A DNA stretch of 20,036 nt, taken from contig JAYMTF010002021.1 in assembly GCA_036897485.1 (NCBI GenBank), positions 1 through 20,036 of the forward strand, in the 5' to 3' direction. How positions within the stretch are numbered: the stretch's first letter is position 1; the number at the start of each line of letters is the position of its first letter. The translations under genes were made by a program, and so were the position numbers. This DNA is from Pelargonium nanum. Lineage: Eukaryota; Streptophyta; Magnoliopsida; Geraniales; Geraniaceae. A model generated the notes under the pieces. The model saw nothing but the letters and a program-made list of their open reading frames with translations, was not told where the DNA came from and did no database searches. This document shows positions 1-9,923 of the stretch, in pieces.

Positions 1-55
1 CCTTAATTTTTGCAAAAAATGGAAACAAGACACTCATTTTGAGACGGATGGAGTA
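1..55. mobile_element. Truncated Stowaway-like MITE end
   Basis: The first bases end in GAGACGGATGGAGTA at 41-55. This differs at two positions from the usual right-hand terminus of plant Stowaway (Tc1/mariner-derived) MITEs, GGGACGGAGGGAGTA, whose final TA is the target dinucleotide. The preceding sequence (TTTTTGCAAAAAATGGAAACAAGACACTC) is split by the window border, so the matching left terminus cannot be seen. The family name is inferred from the terminus only. Confidence 0.55.
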
Positions 56-73
56 TCATTTATTTCATTTCAA

Positions 74-91
74 ATATATATATATATATAT
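74..91. repeat. (AT)n microsatellite
   Basis: Nine uninterrupted AT units, followed at 106-125 by a short (TTA)n-like stretch. It is simple-sequence DNA in the AT-rich flank beside the MITE end. Confidence 0.9.
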
Positions 92-642
92 TATTTAATG
101 AAATTTGTATTATTATTATTATTTAACGAAATTGTGAAGCATTTGCCAATAAAATCTGTGACTAATTCCGTCGAAAAAGAAAAATGCAACCCTTATTATA
201 CCGTTGCAAACGTTAATGTCATTGCAAAAAGCATAAATTGTTGTAGTGATTCCTCCTATTTATTAATTGATTTGAGTTGGTACGTGTTTGATTTAACTTG
301 AATAAAGATTTTACTTTTTAATTAATTATATTAGAAGAATATGTTTTTTTACTTTTAGTATAATGTATTTCATCATTTCTCGTCACAATCCACATCATTT
401 TTTAAATTCTTCTAAAAACATATGTTTATATATTCCCCAATATATATATATTTATTTATTGTACTAAATTCAATTTATTTAACCGATCCAATTGGGATCA
501 TATGTTTTTAATCCGGCTCAAAACACAAATATCAACGTATCGGTCTTTGAGTCACTTATTTTCATGCGGATCCGGTCCAGCCAAATCATTCTCTCTCACC
601 CTTAATCATTTGGAAGTCTAGTAGAATACTAAAAAATACACG
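92..642. other. AT-rich 5' flank of the first gene
   Basis: There is no convincing coding sequence here. A 67-codon open stretch at 98-301 is low-complexity and AT-driven, and has no family resemblance. The region is best read as the upstream flank and promoter of the gene starting at 749. Confidence 0.6.
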
Positions 643-652
643 TATTATATAC
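643..652 (+). promoter_or_regulatory. Possible TATA box of the plastid-protein gene
   Basis: TATTATATAC lies about 100 bp before the ATG at 749. That would place the transcript start near 675-685 and give a 5' UTR of about 65-75 nt. TATA-like strings are common in this AT-rich DNA, so the call is weak. Confidence 0.3.
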
Positions 653-748
653 GGTATTTCAATTCTCGCTCTATTTGGATAACCAAAAAAACGGATAAAC
701 AGAACCATAGGTAGATAGTCAAGAACACAACACTCTGAAGGCCAAGAA

Positions 749-3042
749 ATGGCCTCTCTCGCACCAAGCATCGCAACTGGAATATCCACCTCCGCCACCG
801 GCGTATTCCGCCGAAGAGTCCATTCGAGACCCGGCCGCGTTGCTCTTACAGTTTCCTGCGTCAATTGGGTATTTTCTCAATCTCTCTTTTCCCTCAATGG
901 TTTTACTGTTTAATTGTGACTTCATCAAGCTCACTCCAAAGTTTCTTTGAATGAATTCTGCAATGAAAGGACCCAGAAGGTATATTAGGGGCTCCACAAA
1001 CGGGCCACCTAGCTCGAATCGAGTTCAAGCGACGGCTTGAAAAAGACGCTAATGCCCGGGAGGAATTCGAGCGCCAAGTCCGCGAGGAAACGGAGCGTCG
1101 CCGTGCTCTCCGAGATGTAAGAAGACGAACATATTCTACAATTATATATCTGTTTTCGTCCAGATTCTGTTCGAGAATCGCATTGACCATTGAGATTGTT
1201 AACTATCTTAAATGCTAGTCTCGTGTTGCTCCCGACACTCCTGGGGAGCTGATTGAGTACTTCCTTGACACTGAAGCTCAGGAGCTTGAATTTGAGATGG
1301 CCAGATTGAGGCCTCGGTTAGTACATTAATCTCTAGTTTGTTGTTGCTTTTGTTGAGAATGTCAATGTTGAAACTGCAGACTAGTCTTTTGATATGTCGT
1401 GTTGCTTCAGAAAAAAAAATAATTGGAAATTGGAAGTAGGTTGAGATTCATGTCCCCTTGTGCCTATCTGCACCCAAGCCTCAGTGTGTTCTGTATGTAT
1501 GGTGGATTTTGCTAGTATTCAAATTGTACAAGCATGGCTTTACGAGTTGCATTATCTGCTTCTGTCTTTCATTTGAGCTATTCTTTGGAAACTTTGCTCT
1601 TATTAGTGCAGGGATCAAAATCACACTTTCAAAGTTTAGTTGCATGTTTTGCAATCAATATTTTATCATGAATTTTGAAAATGTAGCAAATTTCAATGAA
1701 ATTTGAGTTGATGGATATTGTAATCTAGCCCCAATTTGTGACACAATCAATAAGACTCTGGATTACTGATAGATTAGATACAATTTACATTTTGAATGGG
1801 TAGATAGTCAGTTTAACCTTAATCTGACTGCATAATATAATGCTGTGCTTTTGCAGATTGAATGATGAATTTTTTGCAAACCTAAAGTTTGAACTGGGTC
1901 AACTGCGATTTGCTGTTACTAAAACTCAGGTTTTAATTTTTATTTATTCATCCTCTGTGCATGTGATTGAACCCAATACGAATAAGTCAATGGGAGCCAA
2001 TGTTCAAATGCTGATGGTTTTTGTAGGATATGGAAGATAGATTAATTGAGCTGGAAGCATTAGAGAAAGCTCTGCTTGAAGGGAAAGGTTTGTCGCCCGA
2101 GCCTCTCAATGCTTTTTGGTGTTGGATTTATGTCCTTTCTAATTTCATAGTTACCTGAATTCCTTTTACCTATTTTTTGCTACAGAAGCGTTTGATAGAA
2201 TGCAGGCTGACCTCATAGCAGCCAAGGAAAACCTAGCCAAAATCTTGTCATCAAAGGATGTGAAAGCAACTGTATGTGCTGCTCTTTTTTCTTCTTATTC
2301 CGAGCTTCTAACTCTTATGTTTTGGACTGTACTTGCTCAACTAAGATGATTGTATAATGCAGCTACTGGATATGGTTGAATGCAATGCGCTCAATAGATC
2401 ATTATTGACATTACTTGATGAAAACATAGCGCATGCGCAAAGGGATGATCAAGTAAGAACTCTCAGTAAATAAGATCTTTCCATGTGTTTCTTTTGAACT
2501 GCGAGTTATGTACTAGGATGACTAAGTACTCAACTTACTTATTACTCCTTCAGGACATTGCATTCAGAGCTTATTTGAATTATTTTGGCTGTTAAATTCA
2601 CAGAATTTATATAATTTTGGTGCCACTGCCCACTAATAACTAATACAGTTTTGATTTTGATTTTGATTTTTATATTCAATCATTTTGTTTTCCATTTTCT
2701 TTGGATATCAAGGGGAGGTTGGGAAGGTTACTATCTTCAATATGAATACTAATCTTCAAGATAGGATCTTTCAAATAATGTCAAAACTTGAGAAATGGTC
2801 TGATGCAGTTCCTTTGTGTTTAGCACCCTAAGAATGCCAAAAATCGCATGGAACACTATGCACATATCATGCAAAGAAGAAGGCTCAATTTATAATTCTT
2901 TTTAATGGGATAGCAAATTCCTTATTCCTTACATAATTGTGCTTCTAAATCTACTCTATTGTTGATTTTTATTATGTAGAAGGTAGCGGCAGCTTACATG
3001 GAAAGGGTCCGTGCTGCCATTCTCAAGTACATGACGGTTTAG
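749..3042 (+). CDS. Uncharacterised plastid-targeted helical protein, 8 exons, 245 aa
   Basis: Eight exons join in frame with GT-AG borders: 749-868, 970-1116, 1219-1316, 1857-1929, 2027-2087, 2186-2271, 2363-2452 and 2980-3042 (738 nt, ending TAG). Residues 1-40 (MASLAPSIATGISTSATG then Arg-rich) look like a chloroplast transit peptide: rich in Ser, Thr, Ala and Arg, with no acidic residues. The mature part opens with DPEGILGAPQTGHLARIEFK and continues as highly charged, probably helical or coiled-coil sequence (for example EKDANAREEFERQVREETERR, and EDRLIELEALEKALLEGKE at about 148-167). It ends RAAILKYMTV. I see no catalytic motif or membrane segment. Exons 2-8 read like a conserved plant protein, but I do not recognise a named family. 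The reading frame and phases are secure, plastid location is inferred from the N-terminus, and function is unknown. The last intron (2453-2979) is 527 nt and holds a TTTTGA microsatellite near 2648-2671. Confidence 0.85.
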
Positions 3043-4650
3043 AGTTGCAGATGGTAACACTAGGTACTCTTTCAGTCCTCACATTGAATACCTGATCAAT
3101 TTGGTTTGAACATTGCGGTAATAAGCTACAATAAGCGAGAGAGCTAATCTATTCTATGAACAATAAGTCACGCTTGAAGTCTAGAATCTACTTGTAATGA
3201 CATTGTTGTTTATATGCATTAATGGATAAAGTTATGAAAAAAAGAGAGAAGAAACTAATTCCAGTCCAGTATTTATCATCATAAATTTGTTGAATATCAG
3301 GGTCTCTGTTAGGTTCTTCAGATGCCACATGATTGTAAGTGGCACCTTAACTTTCTAATACATGTTTGATAAACAAATGATCATAGTACTCTCGAGTACC
3401 ATTTGTTAACTTACATATATGCTCACTTGAAAAGCAAAGTGATGTTAGATGCTGGTGAACTTCATATCCTTAAGAATTTAGCTCAAACATTTATGCTTTG
3501 AAGATCTAAGCTTGACTTTTATTCTTTAGGTCGGTTTGTACACGTAGGGAGCTGTTCTACCAGAGTTGTCAATAAATAATCCATGTTGAAATTAGGCATG
3601 TTAGATTGGTTCCTAGTCAAACGAGTACATAATTGAGAAGTTGACACAGTAACACCTGATTGCCACATATGAACCAAGATAGACTCTGTCATCATGAGAG
3701 GGCTATGAGTTGAGTGGGAATCAATAAAACAATCTGCATCAAATCTCACAACTTCTGAGTGATGATAACTGTGCTATAAGATATTATAACTGTCTCAGCC
3801 CACTCTTTCCTTTAGTAGCTCACACCCCAACAAAAATTAAATAAAAAAAATCTATTTCATTTATTATTTCCCCTTCTGACCTCCACGTGGAAATGGAAGT
3901 CCACAACAAATTATAGCATTACTATCTGCTGCAGAAATAAAATATTGCCTCTTTTACTTGCTAGGTGAGTTAGGAGCACATAAAACAAAGAAAACTAGTT
4001 TGTCTTGGGTTATCTCTTAGGAAACCGACATATACTCAAAGTATAGTACTATAATATTATAGTGGTTTTATGGTTTCCACATATTCAAGAACTATCTAGA
4101 ACCATCAATAAGTGAGAATGGGCATCATTTGTGCCGGCCAGAATGGTGGCTCCTTGCTTAATTTCTGCTTAAGAAAGCCTCCCTATGCCCTCTGCTGAGT
4201 GACAAATCTGTGCTCTTAGACATTGGTTATTGGTAGATTTCTTAAAGCCACAATAATTTGCTTAATATCGAGATCATTCTGATTAGCATCCATTACTATT
4301 AGTTACAACCTTTATTCTGGCAAAACTAAATTTCCCATTTATACCATTTGCTGGTAATTAAGTGCATATGTTTGATTGCAAGCATTATGTATTGCCATAT
4401 ATTGTATTGGTTGTATTTGAATGCTGTAAAGATAGTGGGATTTTTTATGTATAGTTTTAACTTGCAAGCTTCAATTTTTTTACAACCAAACAGGTAGGCA
4501 TAATTTAAACACAGTAAAGAGGTTAATGACCCAAAGCAAGAAATAAAGAAAAAAAATATATCCAAAGGGAAGAAAGCATGTCCATGTGCCATCCCTTTAT
4601 TTAATATGATCCAACACCAAGAAGAAGATAAGAAGCAACCTTTTGAACTC
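3043..4650. other. 3' UTR and intergenic region, no gene seen
   Basis: It begins with the 3' UTR of the plastid-protein gene and runs to the promoter of the first PMEI gene. Short open stretches on the minus strand (3519-3749 and 4326-4652) have no recognisable domain, codon signal or promoter, and look like chance. I found no RNA gene, no transposon ends and no long repeat. Confidence 0.6.
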
Positions 4651-4653
4651 ACC

Positions 4654-4663
4654 CTCTATATAT
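4654..4663 (+). promoter_or_regulatory. TATA box of PMEI paralogue A
   Basis: CTCTATATAT sits about 40 bp before the ATG at 4700, so transcription should start around 4685-4695 and leave a very short leader. The same spacing recurs in the two downstream paralogues. It also argues against the upstream in-frame ATG at 4643, which would precede the TATA box. Confidence 0.6.
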
Positions 4664-4699
4664 TTTGGTCCCCAAACCCATTTCCTTATCTCCAGAAAC

Positions 4700-5320
4700 A
4701 TGGAAAAACTTGCCCTTTTCTTACTGGTACCTTTCTTCATCTTCTACATGGCTGGCACAGCAGAGTCTGCTGTTGCCAGAAATTCCAACCCTACAGACTT
4801 CATCAAGGCCTCATGCAAGGCCACTCGCTATCCCGAGTTATGCGTTGAGTGCCTCTCGGGTTATGCAAGTGCCATTCGACAAAGCGAGCACCAACTAGCT
4901 AAAACTGCTTTGAGAGTGAGCCTTGCCAGGGCACAATCAGCTGCAGTTTTTGTGGCCAAGTTGACCAAAGTTAGAGGAATTAGGCGCAGAGAGCACCAGG
5001 CTGTGAGAGATTGCATAGAGAACATGGCAGATAGTGTGGACCGGCTCAGCCAATCTGTTAAGGAATTTGGGCATATGAGTGGAGCAGTGGGTCAAAACTT
5101 CATGTGGCACATGAGTAATGTCCAGACATGGGTTAGTGCTGCACTCACTGATCAGAACACTTGTTTCGATGGGTTCGCTGGTCGTGCCATGGATGGAAAC
5201 ATCAAAGCGGTAGTGAGGCGTAAGGTTCTAAGTGTTTCTCAGGTCACTAGTAACGCCCTTGCTTTGGTTAATCGCTTTGCATCTAAACACCAAACTGCTG
5301 CACACACTGAGAAGCCTTAA
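4700..5320 (+). CDS. PMEI-domain secreted inhibitor, paralogue A (206 aa)
   Basis: An intronless gene for a plant invertase/pectin methylesterase inhibitor family protein. Such proteins are secreted four-helix bundles that block pectin methylesterase in the wall, or acid invertases. Residues 1-24 (MEKLALFLLVPFFIFYMAGT...) are a signal peptide. The domain runs from about 31 to 195. The four canonical cysteines are C39 and C48 (N-terminal hairpin) and C105 and C155 (helix-bundle bridge); C51 is a fifth, unpaired cysteine. Family motifs include DFIKASC, YPELC, DCIENMADSVDRL, QTWVSAALTDQNTC and VTSNALALVN. The ATG at 4700 is preferred over in-frame 4643 because the signal peptide begins there and the TATA box lies between the two. 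It is first of three same-strand paralogues. Several RR/RRRE patches make it basic. Whether the target is pectin methylesterase or invertase cannot be read from the sequence; pectin methylesterase is the likelier guess. Confidence 0.93.
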   Translation: MEKLALFLLVPFFIFYMAGTAESAVARNSNPTDFIKASCKATRYPELCVECLSGYASAIRQSEHQLAKTALRVSLARAQSAAVFVAKLTKVRGIRRREHQAVRDCIENMADSVDRLSQSVKEFGHMSGAVGQNFMWHMSNVQTWVSAALTDQNTCFDGFAGRAMDGNIKAVVRRKVLSVSQVTSNALALVNRFASKHQTAAHTEKP

Positions 5321-7872
5321 ATTTAGTTTTTAAGCTTGCTAGTTGTTGTGTAAATGTAACATAATAGTTTGTGTTTTTGCTTGATGGAAATAGAACTTGT
5401 CTCTCTAAAGTAAGGTTGGTTTGTCCCATGAGTTTTTGTTGTATGGTGTCTCAGTTTGCTGTTTAAATATGTAAATGTCATATATAGTTTAGTAGTAAGG
5501 TACTAAGGTTTGTACCGAGTTTTTGTATAATATCCAACTTTTGTTTGTTGAATGATGTTATCTCCCTCTTTCTCATATAAGGAAAGAAGGGTTAATAATT
5601 TTGTATTAGTAAACATGACTTGAATAAAATCCAATCGAGGACTTAGAATAAGTTCTTTTTATACTCCTAATGCTATCAATTACATAGTTTTACATAGATC
5701 GACCTAATGATAACTCAAGTTCGTTGTATTTCAAATGTGAGGTCAATCAAATATATAATCACGTCGACCAAACTTAAGAATATTCAATATTGTATCCATT
5801 AATGAAAATCAAACCTTAACACAAACACTTAAATTCATGAGTCATAAACAACAATTTTACTTGAACATAACACCATATTTCATAATTATTGTGGTGAAAT
5901 GTATGTGTGAAGATATAGTTATGATTGAAAAGGTGAGGGTAAATTAGGCAGTATGAAACCATTTATTGTCTCTCCTAATGTAAAGATCTTCCAAGTTGCA
6001 TGAGCAATCATGCTCCTACTGAAAATATAGATTTTAAGGAGCTGAAAAGAGGTAGAAATCAGAAGTTGGTAGTGTTACCAAACAAGCCCTAAGTAGCACT
6101 ACATATTACATCCAGGTTTGGATATGACAAAATTACTATAAAAAAAAAAATCAGAGTCATTTTCTGTGTGATTAAGACAATTTAATTTATACAAGATGGA
6201 CTCTCCTTTACTGGGAATTGACCAAACCAAATCTGATCCTTAGTCGGATACGACATGTAAAAAACACAATCTTAGACATAAAGAGTTGCGTAATATAAAT
6301 CCTTCTTTTCATGAATGCTTGCTTATCTCTTAAACTGACCATGCAGATAATGATTTAAAATGCATCACTTTGTTTAACTTTCTGCTACAATTTACACAAT
6401 ATTCTTGAAATGACGGTATTATATATTATAATTGCAGGAAAAGAAACCCTCTTCTGAATCTTGAGGATGGCTCTAATTAAAGCTGTCGGAGAAGATTCGG
6501 ACCCCCAACAGGTCACAGTTGGGTTGTGCAAAACTGCAAATGTGCCCGCCCTATTGTTTATGATCATTTTAGAACTTGACCAGAGAAGCATTAGCTTAGC
6601 AAGCAATATAATGCAAAATTAATGTACTGATGACATGTATGGGAATCAAAAGAAGAACTGGGTATGACCACAAAATTAAAGGACGATTGATGAGGAACCA
6701 CGTGAGCTTCACCTGCCAAGAAAAGTGTCGGACAAGGCCCTCGTGGAGTTGGTGGGTCTGAAATTATTAAATACAAACCATGTATAAAATATTAATTAAG
6801 AAAAAATATCTAAGAGGCCATGAAATTTGATTTGAAGAATCCAAAATCAATTTCAATTGGAGATATGTGGAAACAGTTGCATCACAATTGGGAACAGAAC
6901 AGGTGAGAAGGTACTAAAAGAGAAAAAAAGCGGAGAAATTTAATAATGGGCCTTCATGTTCCCTCACCTTCTCCTTATATAAAATAAATCCAACATCTTT
7001 ATTTGGTCATAGTAAATCTTATGGCCTTAGCTGCCGTGTCCTAGTCTTGTCGTTTTCTACAAAGGCAATTAGGGATATTAATTGGGGGCTAAATGAAATT
7101 ATATATACTGTAACTGGTTTGTTCGTTGAATTGAAGTTGGGGAAGGTAGGAAAAGGACCACTTGATTAACGAGTCACTATCCTATTTAAGAGTGAGCCAA
7201 TAGAATTAAAAGGACATGCCTATAAATATAATAATGTAATTAAGAGCCTATATAATAAGCATTTGACACGTTTGTACTTCTCCAACTAAGTTGAGGAGTC
7301 ATGTAAATGATAATTCCATCATTGATGTAGCCAAGAACTTGCATACCATTAATTACGTGCACGATAATAACAATTTTTAATCAAACAAAATTAAGATATA
7401 TTTATCCCAAAACTCAAGTAAGATAGTGATGAACATTGGATTGTCAGTTTCTTAGATATATATTAGTAGATATAACTATGATCCTGATGGGTTGGCAACA
7501 TATTTCTTGGAAATTCCTAATGTTGCTTTATATAAATACATATCGGAGTCACTGTTCTTTAGCAAAATACAATAGTATCGAGGATCATATGTATTTCCAA
7601 TGATTTTTTTGTTTGCAAGTTAGGTTTTGGTGACAAGGACATGGACTCTAGCAGGTGAAAAAGAAGAAGATGCCAAGAAAAATAAAATAAACTCTAAACA
7701 ACTATATTAGTAGTAGTTACTTGCTTGTGCTGCTTATATATAGTTCTACAATCTACTCCCAAATCTACTTTTGAGGTCACTTGACTGCAATCAAGTTACT
7801 CCCTGAAATCTGCCATGATTGATCCTAGCTAGTTACTCTGTGGGAGCCACAACACAGCAAGCTCCAAATTTC
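5321..7872. other. 2.5-kb intergenic region between PMEI paralogues A and B
   Basis: It starts with the TTGT-rich 3' UTR of paralogue A. No recognisable gene follows. Near 6071-6092 is a motif resembling the end of a DNA-transposon MITE, and at 6467-6622 a 51-codon ORF of non-repetitive composition (both listed as findings). A G-box core CACGTG lies near 6700. Strong TATA-like strings at about 7528-7540 and 7736-7743 could mark alternative starts for paralogue B or noncoding transcripts, but nothing confirms this. Confidence 0.5.
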
Positions 7873-7880
7873 TATATATA
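7873..7880 (+). promoter_or_regulatory. TATA box of PMEI paralogue B
   Basis: TATATATA followed by AATCC lies about 42 bp before the ATG at 7922. This matches the compact spacing seen upstream of paralogues A and C. Confidence 0.6.
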
Positions 7881-7921
7881 AATCCAATTACCGATCCATA
7901 AGATAGATCCAACCTACAGAT

Positions 7922-8578
7922 ATGGAGCTTCCATTTGGTCGTCCACTAGTGGCTGCTCTGTTTCTTATCCTACTCCTCCATTTCTCTACCCACATCCTCT
8001 CTTGCTCTGCCACTGCCACCAGAACCAGACCAAGAGCTCGAATTCACACTACACCCACAAAACCCAACACCGACTTCATCAAAACCTCGTGCAACAACGC
8101 CACAATCTACCCTCGATTGTGCTACAATTCACTCTCCACCTACGCCAGCAAAATCAAGACCAACCCCAAGCTCCTCGCATACACTGCCCTCAACGTGACC
8201 CTGAGGGCGTGCCGTTCCACGTACCGCCTCATGAAAAGAGTTTCCAGAATCCATGGACTGAAGCGCAGAGAGGCGGCGGCTATGGCGGACTGCGTGGAAG
8301 AGGTGGCCGACTCGGTGGACGAGCTCAGGATTTCTCTAGACGAGTTGACCCGGGTGAGAGGACCCGAGTTTTGGAGGCAGATGAGCGATATTCAGACGTG
8401 GGTCAGCGCCGCCTTGACCGACGAGGACACCTGCATGGACGGATTTGCCGGCAAGGCCATGAATGGGCGTGTCAAGATAATTGTAAGGAAACGGATTCTG
8501 AAAATTTCCCATTTGACCAGCAACGCTTTGGCTCTTGTCAATAACTACGCCGATGCCCGAAGAGGAGTAGAGCCTTAG
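7922..8578 (+). CDS. PMEI-domain secreted inhibitor, paralogue B (218 aa)
   Basis: An intronless PMEI-family protein. Residues 5-29 form a leucine-rich signal peptide (LVAALFLILLLHFSTHILS). A basic Thr/Arg/Pro-rich linker (about 30-47) follows, longer than in its neighbours. The inhibitor domain runs from about 48 to 210, with canonical cysteines C57, C67, C124 and C171. C97, in the first long helix, is extra. Motifs: DFIKTSC, YPRLC, SLSTYASKIKT, DCVEEVADSVDEL, QTWVSAALTDEDTC and LTSNALALVNNYA. One residue is inserted between the first two cysteines relative to A and C. The wobble positions are clearly richer in G/C than in A or C. The N-terminal half resembles paralogue C, while the C-terminal half and the basic KRRE/KIIVRKR patches resemble paralogue A. 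The secreted inhibitor role is family knowledge; the exact target enzyme is unknown. Confidence 0.94.
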   Translation: MELPFGRPLVAALFLILLLHFSTHILSCSATATRTRPRARIHTTPTKPNTDFIKTSCNNATIYPRLCYNSLSTYASKIKTNPKLLAYTALNVTLRACRSTYRLMKRVSRIHGLKRREAAAMADCVEEVADSVDELRISLDELTRVRGPEFWRQMSDIQTWVSAALTDEDTCMDGFAGKAMNGRVKIIVRKRILKISHLTSNALALVNNYADARRGVEP

Positions 8579-9880
8579 CAATTACCATAGCAATTGCTCT
8601 GTGTCTGAGGTTACTTTTGGCACTTATTGGTTGTAAACTTGTAATGCAATTTTGTCTGCAAAAATAGGTAGCAAGATTGCACTTTGTTATAGTGTGTAAT
8701 TGTGAACTAGTGCTTTTACATTTTTTTTTGTCCTTTTTTTTTCATATCCATGTACTCAAATTAGAAGTTTGGTTAATTAGTAATTAAGTGTATATACATG
8801 GACCGACGTAAAGTCACAACGATATCATTTGTGTTAATCACTCACTCAAGACAAAAGAATATGCATGGATTAGGTAAAAGTTGTTAGAGCCTAAATAAAG
8901 TTCAAAAATGTAAATGGTATGATATTAGGCATTAGGATGGGATAAATGACTGGGAAGTCAAAATGCTGACAGATCTTAACATGAGAGATGGGTTTAATTT
9001 TCATGCTTTGCAGTACAACCATGTATAGTATATCATGTTATGACCTCAATGACAAGGAGAGGAAGGAAAAGATAAGATAATTCTCTTTCATCTATAATAG
9101 AGAGCCCAATTAATTCACACTTCCACATGTTATGCTCTGTGCTTCGGATGTTAGCCTGAAAGACATTGGGTCCATCTCACAATTAAAATATCTACCCACG
9201 CACTAAATCCAAAATATAAACGTAACAAATAATATCATCCAATCACTCAAATTCAACCATAACCTCATTTTGCAAGAGTTCGTTCATAAATGTGCATAAA
9301 ATAAGATTTGGAGTGGTACGGGATTGGGGATTGGGTTCGGGATATGATCAAACCACACGTGCACAGTTTACTCTAACTGCAAATTCAATTTTTTTACATT
9401 AAATAATTTCGAGTTAAAAATGAAAAGTTATATTGTTTTGTAACTCAGCTGATCAGAAAAAAAAAACTTTTGAAACTAAGTTCATATAGTTCGATTTTTC
9501 TGTTCAAACGTGACTATTTTGTAGGATTCTTCCCACCGCTTTAAAAAGATTATACGCCCCCTCAAAATGTTTAAATAAATACACAACATATGAATTGCAA
9601 ATCGAATAGAATACATACTATTTTCGTCGCAAATCACACATTTCTTCACAACATTGCAACATGACACATTTGTCACATGAAGCGCTTTGCTCCTATGTTA
9701 TTCAAATTCAAAATCACCAACAATTACCTTTACAAAAGGTAATAAAAGGAAATGGACATAGTATGACATTGATGGGTTGGAAAATGGCTTTAGTAAAAGC
9801 TAGCAGAAAAGACACATAGCTAAAGTGTGACATCAATAGTGTTTTGTGGCAAACATAAGTACATAACCATGAGCTTTCCC
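8579..9880. other. 1.3-kb intergenic region between PMEI paralogues B and C
   Basis: It contains the 3' UTR of paralogue B, a G-quadruplex motif at 9320-9341 and a G-box core CACGTG at 9356-9361. Minus-strand open stretches at 9482-9676 and 9714-9974 show no domain and overlap the promoter and start of paralogue C, so I do not call them genes. Confidence 0.55.
9320..9341 (+). other. Putative G-quadruplex motif
   Basis: Four guanine tracts of 3, 4, 3 and 3 bases are separated by loops ATT, ATT and TTC. This fits the strict G3+N1-7 pattern with uniform three-base loops, inside otherwise AT-rich DNA. It lies 583 bp upstream of the ATG of paralogue C and 15 bp before a CACGTG G-box. The loop sequences are telomere-like but no telomeric repeat unit is present. 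Whether it folds or is regulatory is inference. Confidence 0.7.
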
Positions 9881-9887
9881 TATAAAT
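9881..9887 (+). promoter_or_regulatory. TATA box of PMEI paralogue C
   Basis: TATAAAT after a CCC, about 40 bp before the ATG at 9924. An ATG just upstream of this box (9869) is therefore unlikely to be transcribed. Confidence 0.6.
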
Positions 9888-9923
9888 TGCATCGAGCTTC
9901 ACAACAAGCACAAGGAAAAAAAA

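Noticed and set aside
98-301. 67-codon plus-strand ORF near the left edge
   Set aside because: AT-driven, low-complexity N-terminus beside microsatellites, with no family resemblance and no promoter of its own.
3519-3749. 76-codon minus-strand ORF downstream of the plastid-protein gene
   Set aside because: No motif, no promoter signal, and no sign of splicing to neighbours; treated as chance.
4643-4699. Upstream in-frame ATG extending PMEI A by 19 residues
   Set aside because: The TATA box lies between it and the ATG at 4700, and the signal peptide begins cleanly at 4700.
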